This document shows, in pieces, positions 51,711 through 59,922 of a DNA stretch of 64,000 nt (positions within the stretch are counted from its first letter, which is position 1; every line of letters begins with the position of its first letter). The notes beneath the pieces are model-generated. The model was not told where the DNA came from, searched no databases, and saw only the letters and a program-made list of their open reading frames with translations. This DNA comes from an uncultured Lachnospiraceae bacterium. Lineage in GTDB: Bacteria > Bacillota > Clostridia > Lachnospirales > Lachnospiraceae. The stretch is taken from positions 18,951 to 82,950 of the forward strand of contig CAJUQB010000006.1 in the NCBI GenBank assembly GCA_910588285.1, read 5' to 3'. Both the position numbers and the translations under genes were made by a program.

Positions 51711-52238
51711 CTAGAATTCCGGTTCGATCAAACCATAGGTGTTGCCCTTCCTCTTATATACCACATTGACCTCATCTGTCTCAGCATTCTGGAATACAAA
51801 GAAATTGTGGCCTAAGAGCTCCATCTGTACACAGGCATCCTCCGGATACATGGGCTTCATACCAAAACGCTTGGTACGGATAATCCGGATCTCATCATCC
51901 TCTGGAGCTTCCTTCTCAATGAATTCCGGCTGAAAATGAGAGCTGCCCTGCTTGGCATCTATGATCTTGTTCTTATACTTCTTCAGCTGACGCTCAATAA
52001 CTTCCTCTACCAGATCAATAGACACATACATATCGTTGCTGACCTGCTCGGAACGGATAATATTGCCCTTGACCGGAATCGTAACCTCAATTTTCTGGCG
52101 TTCCTTCTCAACGCTTAAGGTTACAATCACGTCTGTGTCCGGCGTAAAATATTTCTCAAGCTTGCCCAGCTTGTCCTCCACGGCCTCCCGCAGGCCAGGT
52201 GTAATGTCAAGATTTCTTCCGGTAATAGTAATACGCAT
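51711..52238 (-). CDS. hpf: Ribosome hibernation-promoting factor, long form
   Basis: 175 aa from the ATG at 52238 (AAAGGGG nine bases upstream). The N-terminal RaiA/YfiA fold binds the 30S subunit (MRITITGRNLDITPGLREAVEDKLGKLEKYF ... in shorter pieces, then SNDMYVSIDLVEEVIERQLKKYK). The C-terminal domain of long HPF (IRTKRFGMKPMYPEDACVQM then LGHNFFVFQNAETDEVNVVY) dimerises ribosomes into 100S particles. It has a TTGTAG-N17-TATAAT promoter and its own terminator, so it is monocistronic, as is usual. Confidence 0.95.
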   Translation of the reverse strand: MRITITGRNLDITPGLREAVEDKLGKLEKYFTPDTDVIVTLSVEKERQKIEVTIPVKGNIIRSEQVSNDMYVSIDLVEEVIERQLKKYKNKIIDAKQGSSHFQPEFIEKEAPEDDEIRIIRTKRFGMKPMYPEDACVQMELLGHNFFVFQNAETDEVNVVYKRKGNTYGLIEPEF

Positions 52239-52334
52239 GGTGTCCAACCCCTTTACTTTATATTGACAATTCCCCCAGTATCAAACGGTTAATGTTCGAT
52301 AAGAACTCATATACGACGCGAATTGTCTAACAAT

Positions 52335-52363
52335 ATTATAACCTATTTTTTGCTGTACTACAA
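52335..52363 (-). promoter_or_regulatory. Promoter of hpf
   Basis: Minus strand: TTGTAG (52363-52358), 17 bp, TATAAT (52340-52335), leaving a leader of about 90 bases. Confidence 0.7.
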
Positions 52364-52423
52364 TAGAAAATTGGAAATATATGTGGTATACTTACCAATA
52401 AAAAAGAAAGGGAATATCAGGCT

Positions 52424-53149
52424 ATGAAGGTTGCGTTTATTACCGGCGCCTCCAGGGGGATCGGCCTGGCCATTGCAGAGGAGCTTGCAGCGGCCGGATA
52501 CCATCTTGCCCTGGTGGCAAGGGGCCGTGAGCTTTTGATCAAAAGAGGGAAGGAGCTGCAGGAAAAATACCATACGGTCTGTCTCTGTCTTGCCGGTGAT
52601 GTGGGAGAAGCGGATTTTGTGGAGGAGGCCTTCACACAGGTGAGAGAGTCTCTGGGACAGGTGGATATTCTGGTAAATAATGCCGGAATTTCCCATATCG
52701 GCCTGCTCAGTGAGATGCGCCTGGAGCAGTGGAACCAGGTGATGACAACGAATCTGACCTCTGTCTTTCTCTGCTGCCGGCAGGCGATACCATGTATGGT
52801 GGCCAGAAAGCAGGGCAGAATTATCAATATCTCTTCTGTGTGGGGAAATGCCGGCGCTTCGTGCGAGGCTGCCTATTCTGCCTCAAAGGGCGGAATGAAC
52901 GCACTGACAAAGGCCCTGGGAAAGGAGCTGGCGCCCAGCGGGATTGCGGTGAATGCCATTGCCTGCGGTGTGATAGACACGGATATGAACCAATGCTTTT
53001 CCAGGGAGGAACGGGAAGCCCTGATGGAGGAGATCCCGGCAGGAAGATTTGCCGCGCCGGCAGAGGTGGCGCAGATGGTACGGGCATTGGCAGAGGCCCC
53101 TATGTATCTCACCGGCCAGGTGATCACCATGGACGGCGGGTGGAGCTGA
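52424..53149 (+). CDS. SDR-family reductase (FabG / YmfI-like)
   Basis: 241 aa Rossmann-fold NAD(P)-dependent reductase. TGASRGIG is the cofactor loop, NNAGIS the structural motif, and the Ser-Tyr-Lys triad is present (ISSVWGNAGASCEAAYSASKGG). The C-terminal DGGWS is typical of FabG-type enzymes. The WGNAGASCEAAYSASKGGMNALTKALGKELAPS pattern, given in parts, is closer to the YmfI-type reductases linked to elongation factor P modification than to core fatty-acid synthesis; that choice is recollection, not proof. No fatty-acid genes are adjacent. A weak GGGAATAT ribosome site precedes it. Confidence 0.82.
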   Translation: MKVAFITGASRGIGLAIAEELAAAGYHLALVARGRELLIKRGKELQEKYHTVCLCLAGDVGEADFVEEAFTQVRESLGQVDILVNNAGISHIGLLSEMRLEQWNQVMTTNLTSVFLCCRQAIPCMVARKQGRIINISSVWGNAGASCEAAYSASKGGMNALTKALGKELAPSGIAVNAIACGVIDTDMNQCFSREEREALMEEIPAGRFAAPAEVAQMVRALAEAPMYLTGQVITMDGGWS

Positions 53150-53220
53150 GGAATCATAGAGTGTGATTGAAAATTTATTCCCAACATCTGCATGCTTGAT
53201 CCAATATCAGCAGTCAATAA

Positions 53221-53290
53221 TCAAAATTCGCAAATTGAGTATCAAATTCGCGAGATGCGGATAAAATATCCGCAGTTTGAGAATTCTCCT
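53221..53290. promoter_or_regulatory. Candidate operator array upstream of the HTH gene
   Basis: A perfect 7-bp inverted repeat GCGGATA-AAA-TATCCGC (53257-53273) lies beside two direct repeats of CAAA(A)TTCGC (53222-53231 and 53243-53250). This pattern 50-100 bp before an XRE gene suggests autoregulation. Confidence 0.5.
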
Positions 53291-53319
53291 AATATAGGTA
53301 TAAAAGGGGGATGAATTTG

Positions 53320-53691
53320 ATGAGCTTTGGCGGACGCTTGCAGAATCTATTGGAAGAATGGAATATGAGCCAGAAAAAGCTTGCAGAAGAGCTTAATATG
53401 GCGCCAACTACCATAAATGGATATATCAAGGAAAACAGACAGCCGGATTACAATACCTTGATTCAGCTGGCAGAGTATTTTCAGGTAAGTACAGATTATC
53501 TTCTGGGCTTGACGGATAGCCGCCAGATGATTGATCAGCCGCTGACCATGAAGGAACGGGAATTGATGGGGATATACAGGGATTTAAATTCCGAGAAGCA
53601 GGATTTGCTGCATGAACAGGCGGAATTTTATCGGAAATCCCGGATCAAGGAGGAGGGGCAGCCCTTGAAAAGAAAAGGGCCTCATGAATAG
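53320..53691 (+). CDS. XRE-family HTH regulator
   Basis: 123 aa from the ATG at 53320, which is well spaced from AAAGGGGG; an ATG at 53311 abuts that site. HTH_3 domain in residues 3-65 (LQNLLEEWNMSQKKLAEELN, MAPTTINGYIKENRQPDYNTL, QLAEYFQVSTDYLLGLTD), then a charged helical tail. It has the look of a phage- or stress-type repressor. Targets other than itself are unknown. Confidence 0.9.
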   Translation: MSFGGRLQNLLEEWNMSQKKLAEELNMAPTTINGYIKENRQPDYNTLIQLAEYFQVSTDYLLGLTDSRQMIDQPLTMKERELMGIYRDLNSEKQDLLHEQAEFYRKSRIKEEGQPLKRKGPHE

Positions 53692-53721
53692 AGGAAGAGC
53701 GCAAAGGGTGCAGCAGAGAGA

Positions 53722-53758
53722 AAACGAGCCGAAAGCAACAGTTTTTGGCCCGTTTTTT
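53722..53758 (+). terminator. Terminator after the HTH gene
   Basis: AAAACGaGCC / GGCcCGTTTT imperfect stem with a T-run; precedes the nucleotidase gene. Confidence 0.65.
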
Positions 53759-53858
53759 ATTTTTATATTTCTTTTTTTTTAGAATATGTTGTATAATGAA
53801 ATTATCTGCTTTTAGGGACAGATGCAGGATGAATGACAGCAAAAAGAAAGGTATCGTT

Positions 53859-55949
53859 ATGAGTGGATTTTTCAAAAAAAGGATAAGGGCAGGGGTGGCC
53901 GTATTTCTGCTGGCTGTGATAACACTATGCGCAGCCTCCGGACAGGATGTAAGGGCGCAGCAGGCGCCGGGGACCATGGAGGATGCAGGTGCAGCGCAGG
54001 CGTCAGGGACCATGGAGGATGCAGGTGCAGCGCAGGCGTCAGGGACCATGGAGGATGCAGGCGCAGAGACGACCCGGGAGGAGCTGCAGCTGGTCTTTAC
54101 CCACGATCTGCACTCCCATCTGGAGAGCTTTTCGGCAGAGCTGGATGGACAGGAGCAGGAGGTAGGAGGCTTTGCCAGGATTAAGACATTTATGGATGAG
54201 GCCAGGGCAGAGGATGAGGATACGCTGGTTCTGGACGGCGGGGATTTTTCTATGGGAACCCTGTATCAGACCGTGTATGAGAGCCAGGCGGCAGAGCTTA
54301 GAATGCTGGGATTCCTGGGGGTGGATGTTACCACTATGGGGAATCATGAATTTGATTACCGCACCAGGGGATTGAACCAGATGCTTCAAAGCGCGCTGGA
54401 CAGCGGAGATGTACTGCCCTATTTCGTGCTCTGCAATGTGGACTGGGATGCAACCCTGGCAGACACCACAGCGGAGGGCCATGGGGATCTGGTTCGCCTG
54501 AAGGATACCTTCAAGGAATACGGGATCTTTCCTTATATAATGCTGGAGAGGAAGGGCCTGAATATTGCTGTGATCGGCGTATTCGGAGAGGACGCGCTGG
54601 CCTGCGCTCCCACCTGCCAGCTGGTGTTCCGGGATCCGGTGGAGGCAGTGAAGGAGACTGTGGCAGACATTAAGGCCAGTGAGAAGGCGGATCTGATTAT
54701 CTGTGTCTCCCACAGCGGAACCTGGGAGGATGCATCAAAATCAGAGGACGAGATTCTGGCAAAGGAGGTTCCGGAGCTGGATCTGATTGTCAGCGGCCAT
54801 ACCCACAGTACCCTGTCAGAGCCTATTGTCCATGGGGATACCTCCATTGTGTCCTGCGGGGAATATGGCATACGGGCAGGGAAGCTGACACTGGTCAGGC
54901 AGGAGGGCGGCCGGTGGGCTGTGACGGATTATCAGGTGCCGGGCATGACAAAGGATATTCCGGAGGACGGGGCGGCTTTGGAGAAGATACAGAAGCTGGG
55001 AGAGACCATTGACAGCGATTATCTGGCACAGTTTGGGTATACCAGGGATCAGGTACTGATACACAATCCCTGGAGGAATCCGCAGCTTAGGGACATTTAT
55101 GCACAGCACCAGGAGCATCCCTACTGCAACCTTTTGTCGGATTCCTACATCTATGCATTGAACCGGCTGCCCCAGTATGCCGAGGATCCGGTTCAGGTAT
55201 CCGTTGTACCCACCGGGGTTATCCGGGATGTGTTTGCAGAGAACAGAGATCTTACGGTGGCAGAGGTATTTAATGTATTTTCTCTGGGGATCGGGCCGGA
55301 CGGTGTGCCGGGATATCCCCTTGTGGATGTATATCTTACCGGGGAGGAGCTGAAGACAGCGGCGGAGGTGGATGCCTCAATCTCCCCCATGATGGATACG
55401 GCACAGCTGTTTATGTCAGGCCTGAGCTATACCTACAATCCCCGCCGGCTGATACTCAATAAGGTAACTGAGATTGCGCTGATGGATCTTCAGGGAAATG
55501 TGGAAGAGCTTGCAGACGACAAGCTGTACCGGGTAGTGGCAGATCTTTACAGCGGCCAGATGCTGGGAGCGGTTTCGGATCAGTCCTTTGGCATATTGTC
55601 CATAACGCCCAAGGATGCACAGGGGAATCCCATAGAAGATCTGGAGGAGCATATTATATATGATGAGAAGGGGCAGGAGGTTAAGGCCTGGGAAGCAGTA
55701 GCCCAATATCTGGAATACCTGGCCGGGCAAAATGACGGTCAGATTCCGGAATACTATGACAAAGCCCATGGACGCAAGCTTGTGGAGGAGGATGGCAGCA
55801 TTGGTGCGCTGATCCGGCATCCCAATAAAATTGCGGTGGCCCTTGCAGTCATTCTGCTGATTGTGATCCTGCTTCTGGTATTGATTGTTGTATGGATTGT
55901 GAAGCTTGTAAAGAAGAGACGCAGAAAGGGCAGAACCAGGGCAGTCTGA
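53859..55949 (+). CDS. Surface-anchored 5'-nucleotidase / metallophosphoesterase
   Basis: 696 aa from the ATG at 53859 (AAAGG seven bases upstream, directly followed by a signal peptide); earlier in-frame ATGs lack a site. After three copies of a GAAQASGTMEDA linker comes the calcineurin-like domain: FTHDLHSHLE (DxH), LDGGDFSMG (GGD), GNHEFDYRTRG (GNHE), SGHTHS (GHxH). The 5'-nucleotidase C-terminal domain follows, then a membrane helix (VALAVILLIVILLLVLIVVW) and basic tail. It would hydrolyse nucleotides or related phosphoesters outside the cell. -10 TATAAT at 53792-53797 may belong to its promoter. Confidence 0.9.
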   Translation: MSGFFKKRIRAGVAVFLLAVITLCAASGQDVRAQQAPGTMEDAGAAQASGTMEDAGAAQASGTMEDAGAETTREELQLVFTHDLHSHLESFSAELDGQEQEVGGFARIKTFMDEARAEDEDTLVLDGGDFSMGTLYQTVYESQAAELRMLGFLGVDVTTMGNHEFDYRTRGLNQMLQSALDSGDVLPYFVLCNVDWDATLADTTAEGHGDLVRLKDTFKEYGIFPYIMLERKGLNIAVIGVFGEDALACAPTCQLVFRDPVEAVKETVADIKASEKADLIICVSHSGTWEDASKSEDEILAKEVPELDLIVSGHTHSTLSEPIVHGDTSIVSCGEYGIRAGKLTLVRQEGGRWAVTDYQVPGMTKDIPEDGAALEKIQKLGETIDSDYLAQFGYTRDQVLIHNPWRNPQLRDIYAQHQEHPYCNLLSDSYIYALNRLPQYAEDPVQVSVVPTGVIRDVFAENRDLTVAEVFNVFSLGIGPDGVPGYPLVDVYLTGEELKTAAEVDASISPMMDTAQLFMSGLSYTYNPRRLILNKVTEIALMDLQGNVEELADDKLYRVVADLYSGQMLGAVSDQSFGILSITPKDAQGNPIEDLEEHIIYDEKGQEVKAWEAVAQYLEYLAGQNDGQIPEYYDKAHGRKLVEEDGSIGALIRHPNKIAVALAVILLIVILLLVLIVVWIVKLVKKRRRKGRTRAV
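53955..54062 (+). repeat. Three 36-bp tandem repeats in the nucleotidase linker
   Basis: In-frame units starting at 53955, 53991 and 54027; units 2 and 3 are almost identical. They lengthen the segment between signal peptide and enzyme. Confidence 0.9.
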
Positions 55950-55988
55950 GAATGTATGGATTGTAATTGTTAAGTTTGGGAGCAGAAT

Positions 55989-56843
55989 ATGAGCACACAA
56001 GACAAGATGGAGCGAATTTTAAAGGAAGTGCATTTACTGATCTCCAATGGAGAGCCTGTGCCAGATCATGAAGAGCAGGTGATTATCAATAAACAGCAGA
56101 TGTTTTCCACCCTGGAGAAGCTGAACCGGGTTGTGTATGAGATCATGGACGAGTATGAGGTAACTGCCCAGTCCAGGGAGCTTGCCCACCGGCGCAGCGA
56201 GAAGAGGAGCGAGGAGCTTCTGGAACGAATTTCCGCCCAGGCAGAGGACGTATACGCGGCTTCTTTGATTTACACCCATGATGCCCTGAATCAGATTCAG
56301 AGCCTGATGGATAAGGCCATATCCAGCAGCCAGGAAATCTGGCGGAATCTGATTCTGGATATGGAAAATGAAAAACAACAGGTGCGGGAGGATCAGAAGG
56401 AGCTTCATGAGCAGCTTCAGGATTTTAAGGCCTCCAATAAGTATCTGGTGATGATGGAGGAGTGCAACCGGGAACAGGAGAAGAAATCCAGCGGTGAGCC
56501 GGAAAAACGGATTCAGAATGAGGCGAAGCACTATTCCATGCGGGGAACGCCGGAGATCCGGGTAAATCCCGCCTATTTCCAGCGGCGGAGCCTGGAGGCT
56601 GCCAAGGAGGAGGCAGTGCCCGGGGTGCAGGAGCCCCCGGCAGAATCCCCGGCAGCAGAGCTTACGGAGATTATTGAGGCAGAAGGTGCAAAGGCAGCGC
56701 CGGTAGAGGTTCGCGTGGACCTTGATTCGGAATATTTTAAATGGAAGGCCCAGGAGGAAAAGACAAAAGAGCCGGAGGCTGAGGAACGGACTGAGAAAAA
56801 AGAGCGAAAAGGATTATGGGGAAAGAAAAAAACCCAGGAATAG
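55989..56843 (+). CDS. Coiled-coil cytoplasmic protein of unknown function
   Basis: 284 aa, no signal peptide. A helical region with long heptads runs from about 40 to 175 (LEKLNRVVYEIMDEYEV ... IWRNLILDMENEKQQVREDQKELHEQL), followed by a disordered Glu/Pro/Ala-rich stretch and a short conserved-looking DLDSEYFKWKAQEE segment, then a Lys-rich tail. The pattern resembles DivIVA- or scaffold-like proteins, without a clear match. It is 16 bp upstream of the tocopherol-cyclase-like gene in the same operon. Confidence 0.7.
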   Translation: MSTQDKMERILKEVHLLISNGEPVPDHEEQVIINKQQMFSTLEKLNRVVYEIMDEYEVTAQSRELAHRRSEKRSEELLERISAQAEDVYAASLIYTHDALNQIQSLMDKAISSSQEIWRNLILDMENEKQQVREDQKELHEQLQDFKASNKYLVMMEECNREQEKKSSGEPEKRIQNEAKHYSMRGTPEIRVNPAYFQRRSLEAAKEEAVPGVQEPPAESPAAELTEIIEAEGAKAAPVEVRVDLDSEYFKWKAQEEKTKEPEAEERTEKKERKGLWGKKKTQE

Positions 56844-56859
56844 ATAGGGAGGTAACAAG

Positions 56860-57930
56860 ATGAACAAACACGATATCAAGAGAAATTTGCCAATGCTGTC
56901 CGGAAAGCTGGGAAAATGCGGCTATGACCGCTGGTGGCATTCCTTTACCGGCATCAGCAGAGAAAGCGGGAAGAAGCGTGTATTTTTCGTAGAATATTGT
57001 ATCATGAATCCTGAGCTTGGCGGCAAGGAGCCGGTGATGGGAGACAAACAGTTCCAAAGGCCGGCATATCTGATGGTGAAGGCCGGCTGCTGGGGCAAAA
57101 ACGGCATCCAGGAGGAATGCTATTACGGCATTGAGGACATGGAGGTGGCAGGCACCTTCCTGAAGCTGACGGCAGGGGACTGCTTCCTGTCGGAGAATAA
57201 TATTTGGGGCCGGATCCAGGGAGAGCACACCCTGCGCTGGTCGCTGCAGGTCAATAAACGGGTGGCCTTTCATGTGGGCTACAGCACCAGCAAGCCGGTG
57301 CGGGAGATCAATCCCTTTGATATGTACTGGCATGCAGAAGGGATGCGGACCAACTATGAGGGAACCTTTTCCCTGGATGGGGAGACCTATCTGGTCATGC
57401 CGAAGACCTGCCATGGCTATGCGGACAAGAAGTGGGGAAGAGATTATACCAGCCCCTGGTTCTGGATGTATGGAAGCCAGCTGAAAAGCACAAAGACGGG
57501 GCAGGAATTGAAGAATTCGGCCTTTGCAGTGGGCGGCGGCAGCCCGGTGGTCATGGGGATCCCATTCTGGAGTAAGCCCTTTGCAGATATCTACTATGAG
57601 GGCCACAGCCATGAGATCAATTATTCCGCTGCATGGACCTTTGCGCGGATGAAATATTCCTGTATTCAGAGCGGCGGAAGAATCAAATGGCATATGAAGG
57701 CCATGAACCTGGCCACAGCCATAGAGATTAAGATCAGCTGCAATGAGGATGAGATGCTGGAGATGAAATACCAGACCCCCACCGGAGCGTGGAATCCGGA
57801 CAAAATGGTCAGCGGCGGTACGGGAAAGGGTGAGATTCTGCTGTACCGCAGGGAATTTGGCAGAAATATCCTGATCGACAGGCTGCTGGTAAAGGGCGCC
57901 GGCTGTGAATACACCGGCAAGAGGAGCTAA
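56860..57930 (+). CDS. Tocopherol-cyclase-like / lipocalin-type protein
   Basis: 356 aa, cytoplasmic by sequence. The beta-rich fold and motifs WWHSFTGISRESGKKRVFFV, WHAEGMRTNYEGTFSLDGETY, KTCHGYADKKWGRDYTSPWFW match the tocopherol-cyclase (VTE1-like) family, whose bacterial members have unknown substrates; the family is also linked to AttH-type lipocalins. Plant activity should not be assumed here, as no tocopherol pathway is visible. GGGAGGTAAC precedes the start. It is in an operon with a coiled-coil protein and a 76-aa protein. Confidence 0.75.
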   Translation: MNKHDIKRNLPMLSGKLGKCGYDRWWHSFTGISRESGKKRVFFVEYCIMNPELGGKEPVMGDKQFQRPAYLMVKAGCWGKNGIQEECYYGIEDMEVAGTFLKLTAGDCFLSENNIWGRIQGEHTLRWSLQVNKRVAFHVGYSTSKPVREINPFDMYWHAEGMRTNYEGTFSLDGETYLVMPKTCHGYADKKWGRDYTSPWFWMYGSQLKSTKTGQELKNSAFAVGGGSPVVMGIPFWSKPFADIYYEGHSHEINYSAAWTFARMKYSCIQSGGRIKWHMKAMNLATAIEIKISCNEDEMLEMKYQTPTGAWNPDKMVSGGTGKGEILLYRREFGRNILIDRLLVKGAGCEYTGKRS

Positions 57931-57942
57931 GAGGGACTGGAT

Positions 57943-58173
57943 ATGCGGCGGATGGAATTTAAAATGGAGCGTACCGGCCTGCTGAAGCCAGGTGATGTCC
58001 TTCCGGTATCAGAAGGAAAGCTGCCTACCTCCTATTATTATACACTGGGGAAGGCCTACGCCATGTCGGCGAATTATCCCCTCAGTGAGCGGCTGACATC
58101 CACTGAGGGGAGGGTGATCAGCGTGGACGAGACATCAAAGGGGTTCTTTGTGACCGTGGAATTTGAGGAATAA
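57943..58173 (+). CDS. Small conserved-looking protein
   Basis: 76 aa, 12 bp downstream of the tocopherol-cyclase-like gene. The sequence is short, with beta-strand propensity at the end (GRVISVDETSKGFFVTVEFEE) and no membrane segment. Spacing and shared direction suggest it works with the gene before it. No family recognised. Confidence 0.6.
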   Translation: MRRMEFKMERTGLLKPGDVLPVSEGKLPTSYYYTLGKAYAMSANYPLSERLTSTEGRVISVDETSKGFFVTVEFEE

Positions 58174-58213
58174 AAAAGGAGGGTATCCTGGTGCGGGGAT
58201 ACCTTTCTTTTTT
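58174..58213 (+). terminator. Terminator of the tocopherol-cyclase-like operon
   Basis: AAAAAAGGAGGGTATCC pairs, with a mismatch, to GGGATACCTTTCTTTTTT directly after the stop. Confidence 0.75.
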
Positions 58214-58348
58214 ATGCAGAAACACATATTTTGCAGAAAACTGCAGAAAGGGAGAAAAATTTCAGGAAAAATATGTATTTTCGCCATATGGCATAGACGT
58301 GAGGGGTAAAGTACATTAAAGTGTGAAAAAACATAAAGAGAGGTTATC

Positions 58349-59257
58349 ATGGCAAAATATTGTATAGGCGCATTAATTTATGAAAACCGCACGAGACAAA
58401 AGATTACACAGGAGGAGCTATGTGATGGGATCTGTACAGCCACGACTCTGTCCAAGATAGAGAACGGGCAGCAGCTGCCGAGAAGAAAGACCTTTGAGGC
58501 TCTGGTACAGCGTTTGGGAATATCCGAACAGTGCTGTTTTTTCCCGGTCAGTGACAATGAGATGAGACGCAGCAACCTGGAATTTCGGATTACCAGAGAG
58601 CTGTCTACAGGAAATTATGATATCCTGGACCTGCTGGAGCAGTACAAGGAATGCGGGGAACGGATGGGAACCATGGAGGAACAGTTTTACTTTCAGTCCA
58701 TGGCAATGATTACATTGGGAAAGGGCGGTATTTATCAAGAGGCTCGGCATTTGCTGATGAAAAGTATATACTTGACAATACCGCATTTTTCTATCCCTAT
58801 GCCAGAGAGGTACAAATTGCTAACATTTGACGAAATTCGCATAATGAACAGTATTGCTATCGTTGAATACCAAATTGGTAATACGGAAAATGCAATTACA
58901 CTCATGTTTTATTTAAAAGATTATATGAATAGAAACAATATTGATCTTGAAGAGAAAGCAAAATTATACCCCATGATCCTGTATAATTTAAGTAATTGGA
59001 TGGGAAAGGAACGGCGCGATGAATTGGCATACACATTATGTGAGGAGGGGATTGATTTTTGTATACAAAACGGGAAGCTGTCGGTATTTCCCTTCCTGAT
59101 TTTCAATAAGGGGTACAGTCTGGCCCGGATGAGCCGTCTGAAGGAGGCGGTTCCATATATCAGGCAGGCATGTACAATATTTGAAGCTCTTAAGGATCAA
59201 AAGAGAGCGGATATGTGCAGACAGGAAATAGAACAATCCTTTTCCATCCATCTATAA
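58349..59257 (+). CDS. HTH-TPR regulator (Rgg/PlcR-like)
   Basis: 302 aa. An N-terminal XRE HTH (about 5-65: LIYENRTRQKITQEELCDGI, CTATTLSKIENGQQLPRRKT, ALVQRLGIS) is followed by about 230 residues of helical repeats (LEQYKECGERMGTMEEQFYF, MLGKGGIYQEARHLLMKSIY-like pieces, ENAITLMFYLKDYM, LAYTLCEEGIDFC, FLIFNKGYSLARMSRLKEAV). This is the layout of peptide-binding quorum regulators. The last third is more A+T-rich than the first. A GCCATATGGC palindrome sits at 58283-58292 in front of it. Its 3' end overlaps a convergent micropeptide candidate. Confidence 0.87.
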   Translation: MAKYCIGALIYENRTRQKITQEELCDGICTATTLSKIENGQQLPRRKTFEALVQRLGISEQCCFFPVSDNEMRRSNLEFRITRELSTGNYDILDLLEQYKECGERMGTMEEQFYFQSMAMITLGKGGIYQEARHLLMKSIYLTIPHFSIPMPERYKLLTFDEIRIMNSIAIVEYQIGNTENAITLMFYLKDYMNRNNIDLEEKAKLYPMILYNLSNWMGKERRDELAYTLCEEGIDFCIQNGKLSVFPFLIFNKGYSLARMSRLKEAVPYIRQACTIFEALKDQKRADMCRQEIEQSFSIHL

Positions 59258-59332
59258 TTTAAGATGAGGTAATAATGCAATCAAAAATATAATCAAGAAA
59301 ATCCCCGGCGGAACACCGGTCAGAATAGTCAT
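59252..59332 (-). CDS. Candidate short hydrophobic peptide convergent with the HTH-TPR regulator
   Basis: 26 codons: begins MTILTGVPPG, then a block of Ile/Leu/Phe, and ends ALLPHLKL; the TAG overlaps the end of the regulator gene. An alternative 26-codon frame starts seven bases earlier (ATG at 59339, MKNDYSDRC...) and has the better-spaced ribosome site GGAGGTG; for the hydrophobic frame the spacing is 12. A -10-like TATACT lies about 40 bases upstream. Size, hydrophobicity and position fit a signalling pre-peptide or, alternatively, a small membrane toxin. This is sequence reading only; no homology is claimed. Confidence 0.4.
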   Translation of the reverse strand: MTILTGVPPGIFLIIFLIALLPHLKL

Positions 59333-59389
59333 TTTTCATTTCAACACCTCCATGACGATCTTACATTTTGTAGTATAATATTGTAATCG

Positions 59390-59448
59390 AAAAGATACCA
59401 TATTGTTTTGAGAATAAAAAACTTTCTCAAAACAATATGGTATCTTTT
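59390..59448. terminator. Perfect 25-bp inverted repeat, probable bidirectional terminator
   Basis: Arms 59390-59414 and 59424-59448 are exactly complementary, with a 9-nt loop and T residues at the 3' side on both strands. It ends the ArsR transcript on the minus strand. Confidence 0.75.
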
Positions 59449-59472
59449 GGGTTTCTGTGCTATAATCTGTCC

Positions 59473-59829
59473 CTATTCCGTTACATGCTCCAGCCCCTGG
59501 GCCAGGATCGTGTGTACATGGGCATCCGCCAGGGAATAATAGATGGCTTTGCCGTCCCGGCGGAACTTCACCAGCTGGCTCTGCTTCAATACACGGAGCT
59601 GATGGGAGATGGCGCTCTGGGTCATGCCAAGGGCCCCGGCAATATCGCAGACGCACAGCTCCTGGCCGGACAGGGCATGGAGGATGCGCAGCCGGGTAGG
59701 ATCTCCGAATACCTTGAAGAGATCTGCCAGATGATGCAGGTTGTCGTCGCTGATCTGGCTGCTGAGGCGGATATGATGTTCATGGTGAACGCCGCAGACA
59801 GGGGCCTCTGTTTCGATTTTTTTATTCAT
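59473..59829 (-). CDS. ArsR/SmtB-family metal-responsive repressor
   Basis: 119 aa from the ATG at 59829; a TTG at 59835 has a better-spaced AGAGG and could be the true start. The winged HTH is canonical (LRILHALSG, CDIAGALGMTQSAISHQLRVLKQSQLVKFRRDGKAIYYSL). Metal-site signatures of two types are visible: ELCVCDIA in the alpha-3 helix, and DAHVHTILAQGLEH in alpha-5, plus CGVHHEHH at the N-terminus. It would release DNA on binding a thiophilic or zinc-type metal. Its target is unclear: the MATE gene lies directly upstream on the same strand. Confidence 0.9.
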   Translation of the reverse strand: MNKKIETEAPVCGVHHEHHIRLSSQISDDNLHHLADLFKVFGDPTRLRILHALSGQELCVCDIAGALGMTQSAISHQLRVLKQSQLVKFRRDGKAIYYSLADAHVHTILAQGLEHVTE

Positions 59830-59922
59830 TGCCAAAGTCAATACCTCTCTTATTGTTTTTCTGTCTTCTATTTTACACGAAAAGCAGATGATTTACAGCA
59901 TAAAATTAAATTTATACCGGAT

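Noticed and set aside
52248..52423. Possible structured regulatory RNA upstream of hpf
   Set aside because: The leader is only about 90 bases, and no stable fold beyond short stems is visible.
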